This document shows positions 46,019-57,299 of a stretch of 64,000 nucleotides of DNA, one piece after another. Every line of letters begins with the position of its first letter. Position 1 is the stretch's first letter. Made by a program: the position numbers and the translations under genes. The notes below the pieces were generated by a model that was given only the letters and a program-made list of their open reading frames with translations, ran no database searches and was not told the origin of the DNA. The stretch is taken from NCBI GenBank assembly GCA_002007465.1, contig LNAC01000032.1, positions 9,541,218 to 9,605,217 on the forward strand, in the 5' to 3' direction. The stretch comes from Ailurus styani (taxonomy: Eukaryota; Chordata; Mammalia; Carnivora; Ailuridae).

Positions 46019-46220
46019 TTTTTTTTAAAGATTTTATTTATTTATTTGACAGAGAGAGAGAGAGAGGGAGAGAGATCACAAGGAGGCAGAGAGACAGGGA
46101 GAGGAGGAAGCAGGCTCCCTGCCGAGCAGAGAGCCCGATGTGGGCCTCGATCCCAGGACCCTGAGATCATGACCTGAGCCGAAGGCAGAGGCTTTAAACC
46201 GCTGAGCCACCCAGGCGCCC
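46019..46220 (-). mobile_element. young CAN-SINE, perfect TSD
   Basis: Poly-T, aaagattttatttatttatt, head complement gagccacccaggcgccc. The perfect 15-bp duplication tattgtttgttcctt lies at 46004-46018 and 46221-46235. The target is next to the L2 end. Confidence 0.97.
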
Positions 46221-46239
46221 TATTGTTTGTTCCTTAATT

Positions 46240-47045
<806 letters not shown>

Positions 47046-47050
47046 CCACT

Positions 47051-47330
47051 TTTTTTTTTTGCTGTTGAAGTCATTTATTACAGAAAAAAAAGGAGCAGGC
47101 AACATTGCCATTTCAAGAATAATGAGTATTTCACTCACTCACAACAAGCAAGAGGATTCAACAGACCCATTGGACTGATCTGGTATGAAATAATTGCATT
47201 GATGACTTTCTTCAAGTTGTGATCACCAGAGAGCGCCTGGCAATTATTTTGAACAGCTGACTGGTATTGTGCATCTATTTATAAAACCATCCCCTTCAAC
47301 AAAGCTAGGATTTTTTTTTATTTTCTTTTT
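47051..47330 (-). pseudogene. 3' end of a processed retrocopy, source unknown
   Basis: On the minus strand the sequence ends tgtaataaatgacttcaaca followed by a run of about ten A (plus-strand T run 47051-47060). AATAAA (47079-47074) lies about 13 bases upstream, as in an mRNA-derived insertion. Upstream, a frame containing SGDHNLKKVINAIISYQ is open for about 35 codons. I do not recognise the parent transcript; the 5' limit is unclear. Confidence 0.4.
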
Positions 47331-47475
47331 GAGTTGATTTCATCTTGGCTATTTTTTATCTCATCATAAAGATGCTTATTTCTTCAAGTAATGCCAGAAA
47401 AACTTACTTTACAATTTTCAAAGTGTGTTTTCCAAATGTACTTTCTTCTGACGCTTTTATTATTGTGGTTGTTGT

Positions 47476-47600
47476 TACCATTTCCAGTTGAAGAAACTAA
47501 GATTGTGAGCGGCAAGTAAATAACTTGCCTCATAATGGCAGCCCTCATAGGGGCAGTCTCAGTCAAAGCCTGGGCTCTTCCCACAGCTCCCAAGCTCCTC
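47476..47600 (-). mobile_element. MIR fragment, weak
   Basis: ttaccatttccagttgaaga, aactaagattgtgagcggca and agtaaataacttgcctcata follow the reverse MIR core. Confidence 0.5.
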
Positions 47601-48119
47601 TGGCAAAGAGTGGGCAAGCTCTGGGCCAACATGGACGTTCTTGTCACTACTCTTGTGGCTTCTGAGGCTTGGGCAAGATTTGAGGTAGGATATAAAGAAT
47701 TCACACAAACATCAATTGGGACATCCATCTCATGGGTCAGAGATGCTGTCTACAAGATGAAATAGATTTCATTCACTGAGTCTAAATTTACTAAATAAAC
47801 ACCCACTACATGACAAGGCTTTCAGTTTCATTAGCAAAAGGAACTGTACCTTAATCTAAGATCCAAATTCTAATTTTTCCACTGCATAATTATTTAGTGT
47901 TGTCTCTAGTCTCTGCATGTGGTCTAGATTACTAGATCATTGTATCATGAACATTCAAACCATTCGATAAAATAACAAAACAAAACAAAACAAAAAAACC
48001 CAGTGAGTCCAACTGTCAAGATTGCCCATACAACTTTACTCAGTTAAGCAAAAGTAATAGCTCAATATAGTCAGTTTGAAAAATAATTATGAATTATTGT
48101 CCAAAGATACAAATTCCAC

Positions 48120-48740
48120 CTTCAGGAATTTTGCTTCAAATATCCCACCTTCTGCAGTGACTTCCAAATGAATATTTATAACCTAAGCTCTTCAATTTCT
48201 GCCTACTTCCTGTAGAGTTCCACCTTAATGTGCCACTTGCATCAGCTTTGTCCCAAACAATTCTTTCACCAGCACATCTTATCTCAACAAATAATGAATG
48301 CCCCTTCTTCTGCTTTTATAGACTAGAAGGCACGGCCTCACATTTGACTTCTTCACTCTTGCCTAGCACATAACAAACTGATGCTAAGACCCAATGGTGC
48401 CCCCTCCAGTATGCCTCCCTCTCACTGCTCATGATCTTTACTTTAGCTCAGTCTAATCATCCATCATCTGGACAAGTTAACACAGCAGTGGGATAACAGG
48501 TCTCCTGCCTACTGCATTTTAGCATAATAGTCAGGCCTTCACTAAGCTGTTAAAACTCAGCTTGTCCCCAAATGCCGACAATGCCTAAGCATAGTTCTGG
48601 AAGTCTTTACTATTGGATCACAACCTATTTTATTTACTAATGTATCCAATCCTTCAAAAACTAAGAACTTAGCACCCACTGTCCTGCAGAATCTGTGCTA
48701 GGCTCTGGAGACACAGTGAGGGAGGACGTCTCATCTGCTT
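48120..48740 (+). mobile_element. old L2-like fragment
   Basis: Pyrimidine-rich segments (ctcactgctcatgatcttta, ctgcctactgcattttagca) and a trailing gtgctaggctctggagacac resemble L2 and other CR1-like 3' regions. The match is loose. Confidence 0.4.
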
Positions 48741-48978
48741 TTATGAGTCCACTAGGCATTCAGAAGTTTCAATGCACTGGATTACCCTTCCTGTTCACAC
48801 CTTTCTAACCTTAAACATGCTTTCCCTTCAGCTAGAAAAACTCATTTCCTCTTGTCAGCCTGTTGCAACTGTACTGATGCTTCAAGAATTGGCTCAGATA
48901 TCCTTATCAAAGACCCACAAGAAGGAAATTAATTGGTGAGGACTTCATGCCCAGAACATTTCCAATAACAGAATTTAC

Positions 48979-48988
48979 CTGAAGATTC
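48979..48988 (-). other. microexon-like block, 10 nt
   Basis: On the minus strand, cctccctatctgttacag precedes gaatcttcag, followed by gtaaattc. Both splice sites are strong. It lies 79 nt after the donor of the exon candidate at 49068-49177, and the open frame of that candidate continues through it, so a single longer exon or chance are alternatives. Confidence 0.22.
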
Positions 48989-49067
48989 CTGTAACAGATA
49001 GGGAGGCCAATTGATTTAACTGTCATTTGGAAGGTATGGATACAAATTACAAAAACAGTCATTTTAC

Positions 49068-49177
49068 CTTTCGCTTCTGAACTGTCTAGACATTTTGAGT
49101 CAAAGTGGCAGGAAGTCTGTTGTATAAAGGTGACCTGGAGCTCTCTTTCCACACTTCCTTCCACTGTGATTGTGGAT
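49068..49177 (-). other. exon candidate, unrecognised protein
   Basis: Minus-strand acceptor ttatatttttgaaacag and donor gcgaaag|gtaaaatga bound 110 nt. One frame is open throughout (36 codons plus 2 bases), containing TVEGSVERELQVTFIQ and CHFDSKCLDSS. Two cysteines and a beta-strand-like pattern hint at an extracellular or secreted protein, but I recognise no family. It is the most exon-like minus-strand block besides 28462-28744. Confidence 0.38.
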
Positions 49178-49524
49178 CTGTTTCAAAAATATAAGTAGAA
49201 GTAGAAGATTTGGTGAAGATGTGTAATCTTTATAAAATAAATATTTAGAGGTTTCTTAGTCCCTGGGAATTAGCATGGGACTTGGGGTCAACAATACTAA
49301 AATTTTAAATTTACATTTTCTAAGGCTGTAGTTATGCTTGGATTTTTACATCGAATAGATTTTAAAAAGAGATTTAACCAGCTGCCACCACTTAGAGCAG
49401 ATTGGGCTTGTAAAGATAACGGTTTATAGTTCCTAAAGTAATAGTCATGTTATGGATGGTCTTAACACATTGTAACCATTTTTTTTTGGATTCAAATGGA
49501 AAGTTTTTTTAAACACTTGTTATA

Positions 49525-49817
49525 GGGCGCCTGGGTGGCTCAGTGGGTTAATGCCTCTGCTTTCGGCTCAGGTCATGATCTCAGGGTCCTGGGATCGAGG
49601 CCCGCATCGGGCTCCCTGCTCGGCGGGGAGCCTGCTTCCCCCTCTCTCTCTCTGCCTGCCTCTCTGCCTCCTTGTGATCTCTCTCCCTCTGTGAAATAAA
49701 TAAATAAAATCTTTAAAAAAAATAAAAATTAAAATTNTCTCTCCCTCTGTGAAATAAATAAATAAAATCTTTAAAAAAAATAAAAATAAAAATTAAAAAT
49801 AAAAAAAAAATAAAAAA
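49525..49817 (+). mobile_element. young CAN-SINE containing an assembly gap
   Basis: Near-consensus copy (tail variant ccttgtgatctctctccctc) with duplication aaacacttgttata at 49511-49524 and 49818-49831. Its 3' part is present twice, either side of a single N at 49737, which makes it artificially about 60 bp longer than its relatives. Confidence 0.95.
49737..49737. other. single-N assembly gap with flanking duplication
   Basis: The sequence from 49680 (tctctccctctgtgaaataa...) to 49736 recurs from 49738 with near identity for about 50 bp. This is best read as overlapping contig ends that were not merged. Confidence 0.85.
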
Positions 49818-50090
49818 AAACACTTGTTATAAAGTAACTTGAATTAGGTTTCAAATCTGCTCATTGAATGGTGCAAGTTCCTTGATGAGATTAGGAAAGA
49901 AATAGGGTCATTTAAGGGCAGAGCACATTTTTTAATGATTAACTTTAAGAATCATCATTATTTAACTAGGTGAAACTGAAAAGCATAATAAAGTACATGA
50001 GGGTTTTTTTTACTAGCATATATTAATATTTCAGAAAATATGCCTTTTTGTAATATTACTTAAATATAAAAGTGCAGCTAGAATCACACT

Positions 50091-50268
50091 GGAGCACCTG
50101 GGTGGCTCAGTTGTTAAGCGTCTGCCTCTGGCTCAGGTCATGGTCCCAGGAGCCCTGCATCAGGCTCCCTGCTAGGCGAGCCTGCTTCTCCCTCTCCCTC
50201 TGCCTGCCATTCCTCCTGCTGTGCTTCTTTCTCTGTCAAATAAATAAATAAAATCTTTAAAAAAAAAT
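50091..50268 (+). mobile_element. CAN-SINE, internally deleted
   Basis: Head ggagcacctgggtggctcag and tail caaataaataaataaaatct. The block normally reading ggttctgggatcgagcc is missing: ggtcccaggagccctgcatc. This removes the B-box-like region. Confidence 0.93.
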
Positions 50269-50279
50269 CCTAATGTTGG

Positions 50280-51480
50280 GCTCAGTAAAGTAGAATCATA
50301 AGTCCCCAAGTCCCTGTTTACTTAGTAATGACTCTGATTTAACAAAAAAAAATGTTTTTGATTTGGTGCAACTGCAGCTATCATCTCTCTCTCCATCTAT
50401 CAACTATTTCTTTATGTACAATGCACTAAAATTTCTTAACAAAAATTGAATATTTTACAAAACGTTTTGTGGTGATAAATTTTGTTTGAAGAGGGCAGTT
50501 TTATTTTGTTATTGAGCTCTTACTGGCTGCCAATAAAGTATTAAAACACCTGAAAAAACATATGAGATGCTTTATTAAAAAATAAGTAAGGGGCTATAGC
50601 AGAAATTGGGGGTTTTAATACAATGCCATAATATAGCTCAAACAGACCTACCTTGGTAGATTGCAAAATCTCCAAAATCTCCACTTTTACACAATGACTA
50701 TTTCCCAGTGAAAAATGCCTTGAAGAAGGAGTAATATTTCTCTTCCCTTGTCCTAGTTTGCTGATCTAGTTTAATCTTGGTTTTAAAAGAGCAAACAGCC
50801 AAAATACCTAAAAAGTATATGAAATTCCTTTGTGAAGTACCTTCATCATCAGCTAAGTTTGGCTATAGCAATTTTCAAAGCACTTGTCATAAAGTTTATA
50901 AATATATAATATATATGACACATACATAAATACGTGTATTTATAGACATGATATCCATGTACAATCTCTGCCTAAATCATTTAGAGACATTTCCTTCATC
51001 CATTAGCAATGTCTACTGTTAGAACCCTATGACCTAAATAAGGAAGTAAAAACTGCCCCCAGAGAAGCACTTTTAACCAGAAAAATATGTGAAATGAATT
51101 ATCTCTTATATCAAACTTAAAAAACATTAAATAAGGACATCTAAGTTATATTCAAGTATAGTTACAGCAAAAGAAATAAATCCAAGAAGGAATAAACGTA
51201 TTATCAGATCAGTTTTGAAATAAACTCTACTTTGGCTAGACTAGAGTTTTCTATCAATTATATTTTTGTAGATGCTACATATGTCATGACTTCATATATT
51301 TAATATTTATTATGAAACTTTATGAAATCATTTTTCACTTCTGTACTTGTCATGGCCAAATAGTGAAGAGAAAGACCTTCTATTATTTTGCCAGAAAACC
51401 CACCTATGAATGACTTTTTGAATCATCAGAAAACACTGGTTTTAAGGGGAGATCAGGAAATTGATAGTTTTTGTATATTT
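50280..51480. other. A/T-rich unique-looking DNA
   Basis: No repeat family recognised and no CpG. It would be the intron 5' of the exon candidate at 51492 if that is real. Confidence 0.35.
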
Positions 51481-51491
51481 TTCATTTTTAG

Positions 51492-51533
51492 TCAAGGAAG
51501 CCATGAAGCAATGTCAAACTGAATTATTGGATG
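51492..51533 (+). other. small exon candidate, unrecognised
   Basis: The acceptor tttttgtatatttttcattttt-ag precedes 42 nt followed by donor gatg|gtaaat. The frame reads KEAMKQCQTELLD; read through without splicing it stops nine codons later. Short length makes chance likely. Confidence 0.25.
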
Positions 51534-51539
51534 GTAAAT

Positions 51540-52635
51540 CAAAGGATAAGTAAGCAAGAAATACCTAGAGGATGTTAAAAGAAATATCCTTTTAAATTAA
51601 GCTTCATGTTTAAAGAATAATCTAAAATTTTAATCACTTAAATAATGTGTGAGGGGTATTCATTCATTTGGTGATGTTTTTTCCCTCTTCAACTACATAC
51701 CAAGTACTGAGTTAGATAAGCTGCTAGCATACAGTGGTGAACAAAACAGATATGGTCTTTGTCCTTGCAGATCATACAGTGTAGTAAGAGACCACTTAAA
51801 TAAGGGAATAACCAAGGTACCGTGTTAGAGAAAAAAAAAGTAGAAAAAGGAAAAAAAAGGTAGAAAAAGGTAAAAGGTGTTTTGGAAGGCCATTTAACAA
51901 GACCACTTTAAGCTCACATGTGAAGGATAAGCTGGAGACAGGCAAAATTCTCCCGTTAAAGGAACCACATGGCCAAAGGCCAGTAATCTGGAAACGTTGA
52001 CAGTCTCCTACCGGGAATTATAAAAAAGGCCAGCACAGCTGGTATTTGCCTCAAAATGTTAATAACATTGTTTGGGTTCATGAACCCCCAAAAATGCTAA
52101 TTCTTAAGGACATTTTTGTGTATTTATTTATCTCAATAATCAGTTCTCTTACACACTTGTCCAGAAGAGAACATGATTTAGGTTTCACCAAGAATGATAT
52201 AAAAAGATTTTTACTGAGAGGAAAAAAAAAGACTATATATATAGCTTTCCCCATGACTTCCTCCATTTGCAGAATTCCTTCCACCAGTGTTTTCTTGTTT
52301 CTCTCTCCTCTTTACATCTAAAATGTTTTCTAGTCCTCTATAATAATTAGCTGAGGCCTCATGAAGTAATCTTTATCTTTCTCACGCACATATATTTGTT
52401 CATCTTTTTGTTTCTCATTTATTCACAGAGTGAAGAATTGATTCCCTTCATGAAAGGAAAAGTAAAAATCCCTGTTACTCCAGGCAATTAGCCTTGGGTT
52501 CCAGTCGTTCTTTCCGCTACCTTGCAGACATTGCCAGTCACCCCATGACCTGAAGAGAAGTGACTGATGTCTTCCCTGAGAATTCAACCCATTACAAATG
52601 TAATTTCATAAGAGACTATTGCAAATTCTTTCTTT
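51540..52635. other. mostly unique DNA; one old repeat scrap
   Basis: accaagtactgagttagata, tggtgaacaaaacagatatg and gcagatcatacagtgtagta (51695-51785) resemble a common old mammalian interspersed repeat. An acceptor-like tttattcacag at 52428 precedes a short open frame (EELIPFMKGKVKIP). Weak. Confidence 0.3.
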
Positions 52636-52641
52636 AAACAG

Positions 52642-52836
52642 TACCTAGTAGAACATCCTGTGCCCAATGGACACTATGGATTCTTGACTGATTCAACAAT
52701 CCACTTGAGAGGATATATATTTCTGGCAGTACCAAGCATCCAACACACTGAATACATCATCATGTTAGCCAAAGAATTGAATGAAGCAGCAAAACATGTT
52801 CTTGGCCACTGCTCTTTCTGGCAGCCAAATATTTAA
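52642..52836 (+). other. terminal exon candidate, unrecognised
   Basis: A pyrimidine tract and acceptor (attctttctttaaacag) precede 64 codons and TAA at 52834-52836. The peptide includes EHPVPNGHYGFLTD and EYIIMLAKELNEAAK. ATTAAA-like sequence near 52910 could be a weak poly(A) signal but abuts an L1 tail. Protein not recognised. Confidence 0.3.
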
Positions 52837-52917
52837 TTTCATATTTGGATCTATTTTTTCTACTGTGAATGAACAAGACTCTCACTTAAAAATCAAGTCA
52901 ACATTTTAATTAAAAAA

Positions 52918-53100
52918 AGAGGGTTCTAATCTCATAAAACAAACTGAGGGTTACTGGGGGGTGGGAGGGTAGGGATAGGGTGGATGGGTTATGGACATTG
53001 GGGAGGGTTTGTGCTTTGGTGAATGCTGTGAAAGATGTAAGCCTGATGATTCACAGACCTGTACCCCTTGGGCAAATAATAAAAATAAAATTAAAAAAAA
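52918..53100 (+). mobile_element. young L1 3' end, extreme 5' truncation
   Basis: aaacaaactgagggttactg, gtgggagggtagggataggg, ggttatggacattggggagg and attcacagacctgtacccct are the 3' UTR of a young carnivoran L1, ending in an A-rich tail. Only about 180 bp was inserted. Confidence 0.8.
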
Positions 53101-53104
53101 TAAT

Positions 53105-54300
53105 AATGTTTACCCAAACTTGCAATTGTACATTTGGGGGGGGGAGTGTTTTAACTTGGCTGGTATTTTATAAATTTAGTACAAATTTTGGCAAAGAACC
53201 ACATACTTACATAACTATCTGGCATATCTCAAAGGTAGCACTATTTATTCAGCAAAGCATTTCGTAAAACAAACTTGGATACAAAAAAAAAAAAAACCCA
53301 TGAAGTGCAAATAGCGTATGTGATTATGGATTAGAAGTTAATCAAAAGCCTGATATGTTCACCTGACTCAGAGGCCTGGGTTCCAACTATTAACATTTGA
53401 GGCTCCACGTTGTTCCAACTTTCATAGGCTAACTTAACTAGAATGAGGGCTTCTGGTTTCTCTCTACTTTGGAAAAGAATGCTGAGGAGTGTTTCCCTAG
53501 GAATCAAAGGTGGTAAAGAACTTCTACTTTATTTTTGCAAAATAGGGGGCCCATGCTAGTGCTTTAGTTCTGGCAAATGAGAATCACGGAAATGGGCTCT
53601 CCCCAGGAAGTCACCCAACGTCCTGGAAATTGGTTGGCAGAATTCTATAGAAACTCTCCGGTGTGTCAGCCTGATGAAGGAGTGACGACTCAGAGAGAGA
53701 GAGGACTAGCTTCCAGGACCTCAGCCCTAGCACTGGCAGAGGCTCTATGTCATTCCTCCTTGCTTCTAGAATGCTTGGGAAGACAAATCTCACCTAATTT
53801 GGACTACTGTCACTTTGAAACTTAAGTAAATAAATTATTACAACCTTGGTCATTTTTAAAAAGCCAGTTCCTCATATTTTGAGGTTTCTTTTGTTTGGAG
53901 AATATTAACTCTCATCCTTTCCCCCAGTTGCTTCCTGATGTAATTAAGCATGGAGAATATCTCATTACCCAAAGTCTTTCCTCCAATTGCAATAAAGGTC
54001 AAATGGAGAAAGTGGCCTACTGCCCTACACTGGATGTTTATTTCTGAGACTCAATTAGCCCATAGCTGCCAGACTTTCATAGAGGTGGTCAGGCATGTTC
54101 CTTTGGTGTCAGTTCATTAGGCAAGGTTTGTAGGAGTAGTAAGAGTCCCTAAAAGGAGAAATACCTAATCATTCCCTGAAGTCTCCCCACCTCACTTAGG
54201 AGACCTCTAATATGAGGTCTCTCTACCTTTAACCAAGAATATTCTCCTTTCACAAGTTGCACCATGGAATTATACCTGACAGTCCACACCCAGTACTTTT
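53105..54300. other. no recognised feature
   Basis: Unique-looking sequence; the plus-strand frame at 53577-53825 lacks splice or family support. Confidence 0.3.
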
Positions 54301-54319
54301 CCCTAAGAATAGCTTGGCA

Positions 54320-54524
54320 GGGCGCCTGGGTGGCTCAGTCCTTAAGTGTCTGCCTTCAGCTCAGGTCATGGCCTGGGGTCCTGGGATCCAGCCCCACATT
54401 GGGCTTCCTGCTCAGTGGAGAGCCTGCTTCTCCCTCTCTGTCTGCTGCTCCTGCTTGTGTTCACTCTCACTGTCTCTCTCTCTGTCAAATAAATAAATAA
54501 ATAAAATCTTAAAAAAAAAAAAAA
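54320..54524 (+). mobile_element. CAN-SINE with TSD
   Basis: Head ggcgcctgggtggctcagtc, tail caaataaataaataaataaa. Duplications aagaatagcttggca (54305) and aagaattgctaggca (54525) differ at two positions. Confidence 0.95.
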
Positions 54525-54649
54525 AAGAATTGCTAGGCATTTTGACCTTACTCATCTGGATGAACTCTCCAACTACTGGGGAATAATCGCGTGGGTAATT
54601 CAAGCTAATCTGACCCAAACTAAATCCTTTATTCCCCCCAAAGTTGACC

Positions 54650-54920
54650 TACCCTCTGGGTTTTCCATTTTAATTTGTGGCTCCACCATCCACTCAAACT
54701 GGAAAGCCGGGATTCCTCCTCTGCATTAGTCTCCACATCTAATGACTCACTAAGGCCTCTTGGTTTTACCTTTGAAGTGTAAATCAGCCAATTCCCTCTT
54801 GCTCCCTGCTACCACATTTCCTGGCTTGGTTTCCTCATCTCTTGCCCAAAGGCCTGTCATAAACATCAAACACATGTCACTGTCTGTTGCAGAATGGCTT
54901 TGGACTAGCTCATCCAAGGC
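54650..54920 (+). mobile_element. L2 fragment
   Basis: ccgggattcctcctctgcat, cacatctaatgactcactaa and ggcctcttggttttac match the L2 coding 3' region. Confidence 0.6.
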
Positions 54921-54924
54921 CTCC

Positions 54925-55650
54925 AAGCCCACCCATGCCAGTGCCCAAACTGAGTATTCTCTTTCTCCACTCTTTAGGATACAAACAGGCTTTCTGAGTG
55001 CAAAGAAGAAAGCATCACCAACCTCCTCATACCACATCGTCTCACCTCAGGCCTCAGAGCAGGATGCTTCACAGTCTGGACATGGACAGAATGTGTAGAG
55101 GGGAGAGGGCATGCCCTGCTTGCTATGGACCAGCTCTGCTTGGGCCCCAGTTGGTTTCTGTTTAGGTGGGAGAGAGGAAGAGGCCCCCACCTGATGGATG
55201 GTGGATGGATAGAATGCCAAGCACAGGTGCACCCTATGGCTGGGACGCTGACCACACTGAGGTCCTCTCCTCCTTTCTGTCAGAGCAGGAACTGTTTCTT
55301 TTCCCTTAGGAAAGAGCTTTATTTTTCACTGGCTTATTTCCCCTGAAAAACAACAGAGAATTCAGGATCTAGATACCATGAACTTAACTGCTTTATCTCT
55401 CATTGGAGACAAACTCAGTAATGCTTGGGGAATCATGACATTCTTTTATTTGGATTTACTGAGTGTTAAAATTTAATTTTACTAGTAATCATCAAAAATA
55501 CAGCCCGTATGACCTACTTAATTATCCCTAATCTTTGGAAATTGTCAATACTTAAAGAGAAATGCTGCTATCCTATTACCTTCCTGCAAGGTAATTACAG
55601 GGAGAACTTCAGGAAAACCCATATACCAGGTCTCTTGTCTTATTCCCCTT
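54925..55650. other. no recognised feature
   Basis: Pyrimidine-rich in parts. Overlapping frames on both strands (54974-55255) are compositional and unsupported. Confidence 0.3.
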
Positions 55651-55654
55651 TGGC

Positions 55655-56205
55655 TTTTCCCCACAGTCCCCAGGTAAGGTATCTTAAAGGCAATTCTGAC
55701 TACATCATTTCTTTACTTAAAAGTCCTTCAAGGACCAAACTTTGCCTCCAGGACATAAGCATGAATCAAAGACCCAGCATCATGGACCAGCTGACCTCCA
55801 CAGCACCCACTGTACTACCTGCCATGTTCAGGCAATGCTAAAACGCTTGAGCTCTCCCCTGCACACACCATGCTTGGGTCTCTTCTTCTTCCTTGCTTTC
55901 TCTCTTGCTTTTCCTCCTCCAAGAGTATTCTCCCACCCTGCCCCCTTGTCTTAGCAAACCCCTGCTCAGCTGTCAGAATTCAGGTTAGTTTTCACTCCTC
56001 CGGAATGCCTCCTCTGACCTTGTTGCCTCTCTGCTCACTCAATAATAACCTGGGTGTGATTCTGTTATTGAATGCACCATGGTACATTGCAGCATTCTGT
56101 TTATGTGTTTGTTCCCTCACGACTAGTCATCTCTCTCCAGCAGCCAACAGAGAGGCTAACAAGAATAGATGCCCGATAGTGTTTCTTAAATAACAAATGC
56201 ACAAA
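55655..56205 (+). mobile_element. L2 3' fragment
   Basis: ttctgactacatcatttctt, aaagtccttcaaggaccaaa, cccctgctcagctgtcagaa, tccggaatgcctcctctgac and catctctctccagcagccaa follow L2 order. The frames at 55509-56193 are L2-derived. Confidence 0.6.
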
Positions 56206-56209
56206 CGGA

Positions 56210-56735
56210 AGGTTGTCAGTCCAGTGAGGACTGATCTCCTCTGCCGGTCTTAGAAAGGAGTTGAGGGTGGCAGTATCTAGTGAGGCCAAAAAGTTAAGAG
56301 TGAGCCCACTGTCAAGTTAGGAAGACAGATGAGACATAACTCTTCTTTTCACAGGTGCCTGGGGACACTCTTCCAGCTGCCTTGTTTGTTTCTCTTTTCT
56401 AGTAAGGTTGAGGACAATGAAGTCACAGACAAAAAGTTTGTACTTGATAGCGACACCAAAACCTGAAATGCTGGACCAGCTGTGCAACTTACGCAAAGCA
56501 CACCCTGCCGCATCTGTCTTGCACAACCTAGGAACTGCTTTAGGAATAAGAGAAAATGTATAGAAAATGGTCTGTTAACCAGTATGGAAATCACATTTGA
56601 GCTTACAAATGATGCCACAGGCTGAGAGTTTTGGGAGAGTGTGGTTATATGCCCACTATGACTGTAAGTCTTTCTTTTCATACTATATTTACATTTAGTC
56701 TTTTTTAATATCACTGAATTGATCCCATTCTCTCA
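56210..56735. other. no recognised feature
   Basis: Unique-looking flank of the 3' end of the large L1. No repeat or gene supported. Confidence 0.3.
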
Positions 56736-56870
56736 TTTCATTTATTTTTTAATTATTTTTTATTATATTATGTTAGTCACAAACAGTATGTCATTAGTTT
56801 TTGATGTGGTATTCCAAGATTCATTGTTTATATATAACACCCAGTGCTCCATGCAATCTGTGCCCTCCTT

Positions 56871-57064
56871 TTTTTTTTTTTAAGATTTTATTTATTTATT
56901 TGACAGAGAGAGACACAGCGAGAGAGGGAACACAAGTAGGGGGAGTGGGAGAGGGAGAAGCAGGCTTCCCCCCGAGCAGGGAGCCCAATGCAGGGCTCCA
57001 TCCCAGGACCCTGGGATCGTGACCCGTGCCAAAGACAGTTAACGACTGAGCCACCTAGGCACCC
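56871..57064 (-). mobile_element. CAN-SINE nested in L1 3' UTR
   Basis: Poly-T, taagattttatttatttatt, head complement gagccacctaggcacccc. The 17-bp duplication caatctgtgccctcctt (56854) / caatctgtgtcctcctt (57065) has one mismatch. Confidence 0.96.
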
Positions 57065-57299
57065 CAATCTGTGTCCTCCTTAATACCCATCAAGAGGCCA
57101 AATCATCTCCCCCACCCCTCCCCCAAAACCCTCAGTTTGTTCCTCAGAGTCCACAGTCTCTTATGGTTCTTCTCCCTCTCTGATTTCCCCCCTTTCATTT
57201 TCCCCTTCCTTCTCCTAATGTCCTCCATGCTATTCCTTATGTTCCACAAGTAAGTGAAACCATATGATAATTGACTTTCTCCGCTTGACGTATTTCACT

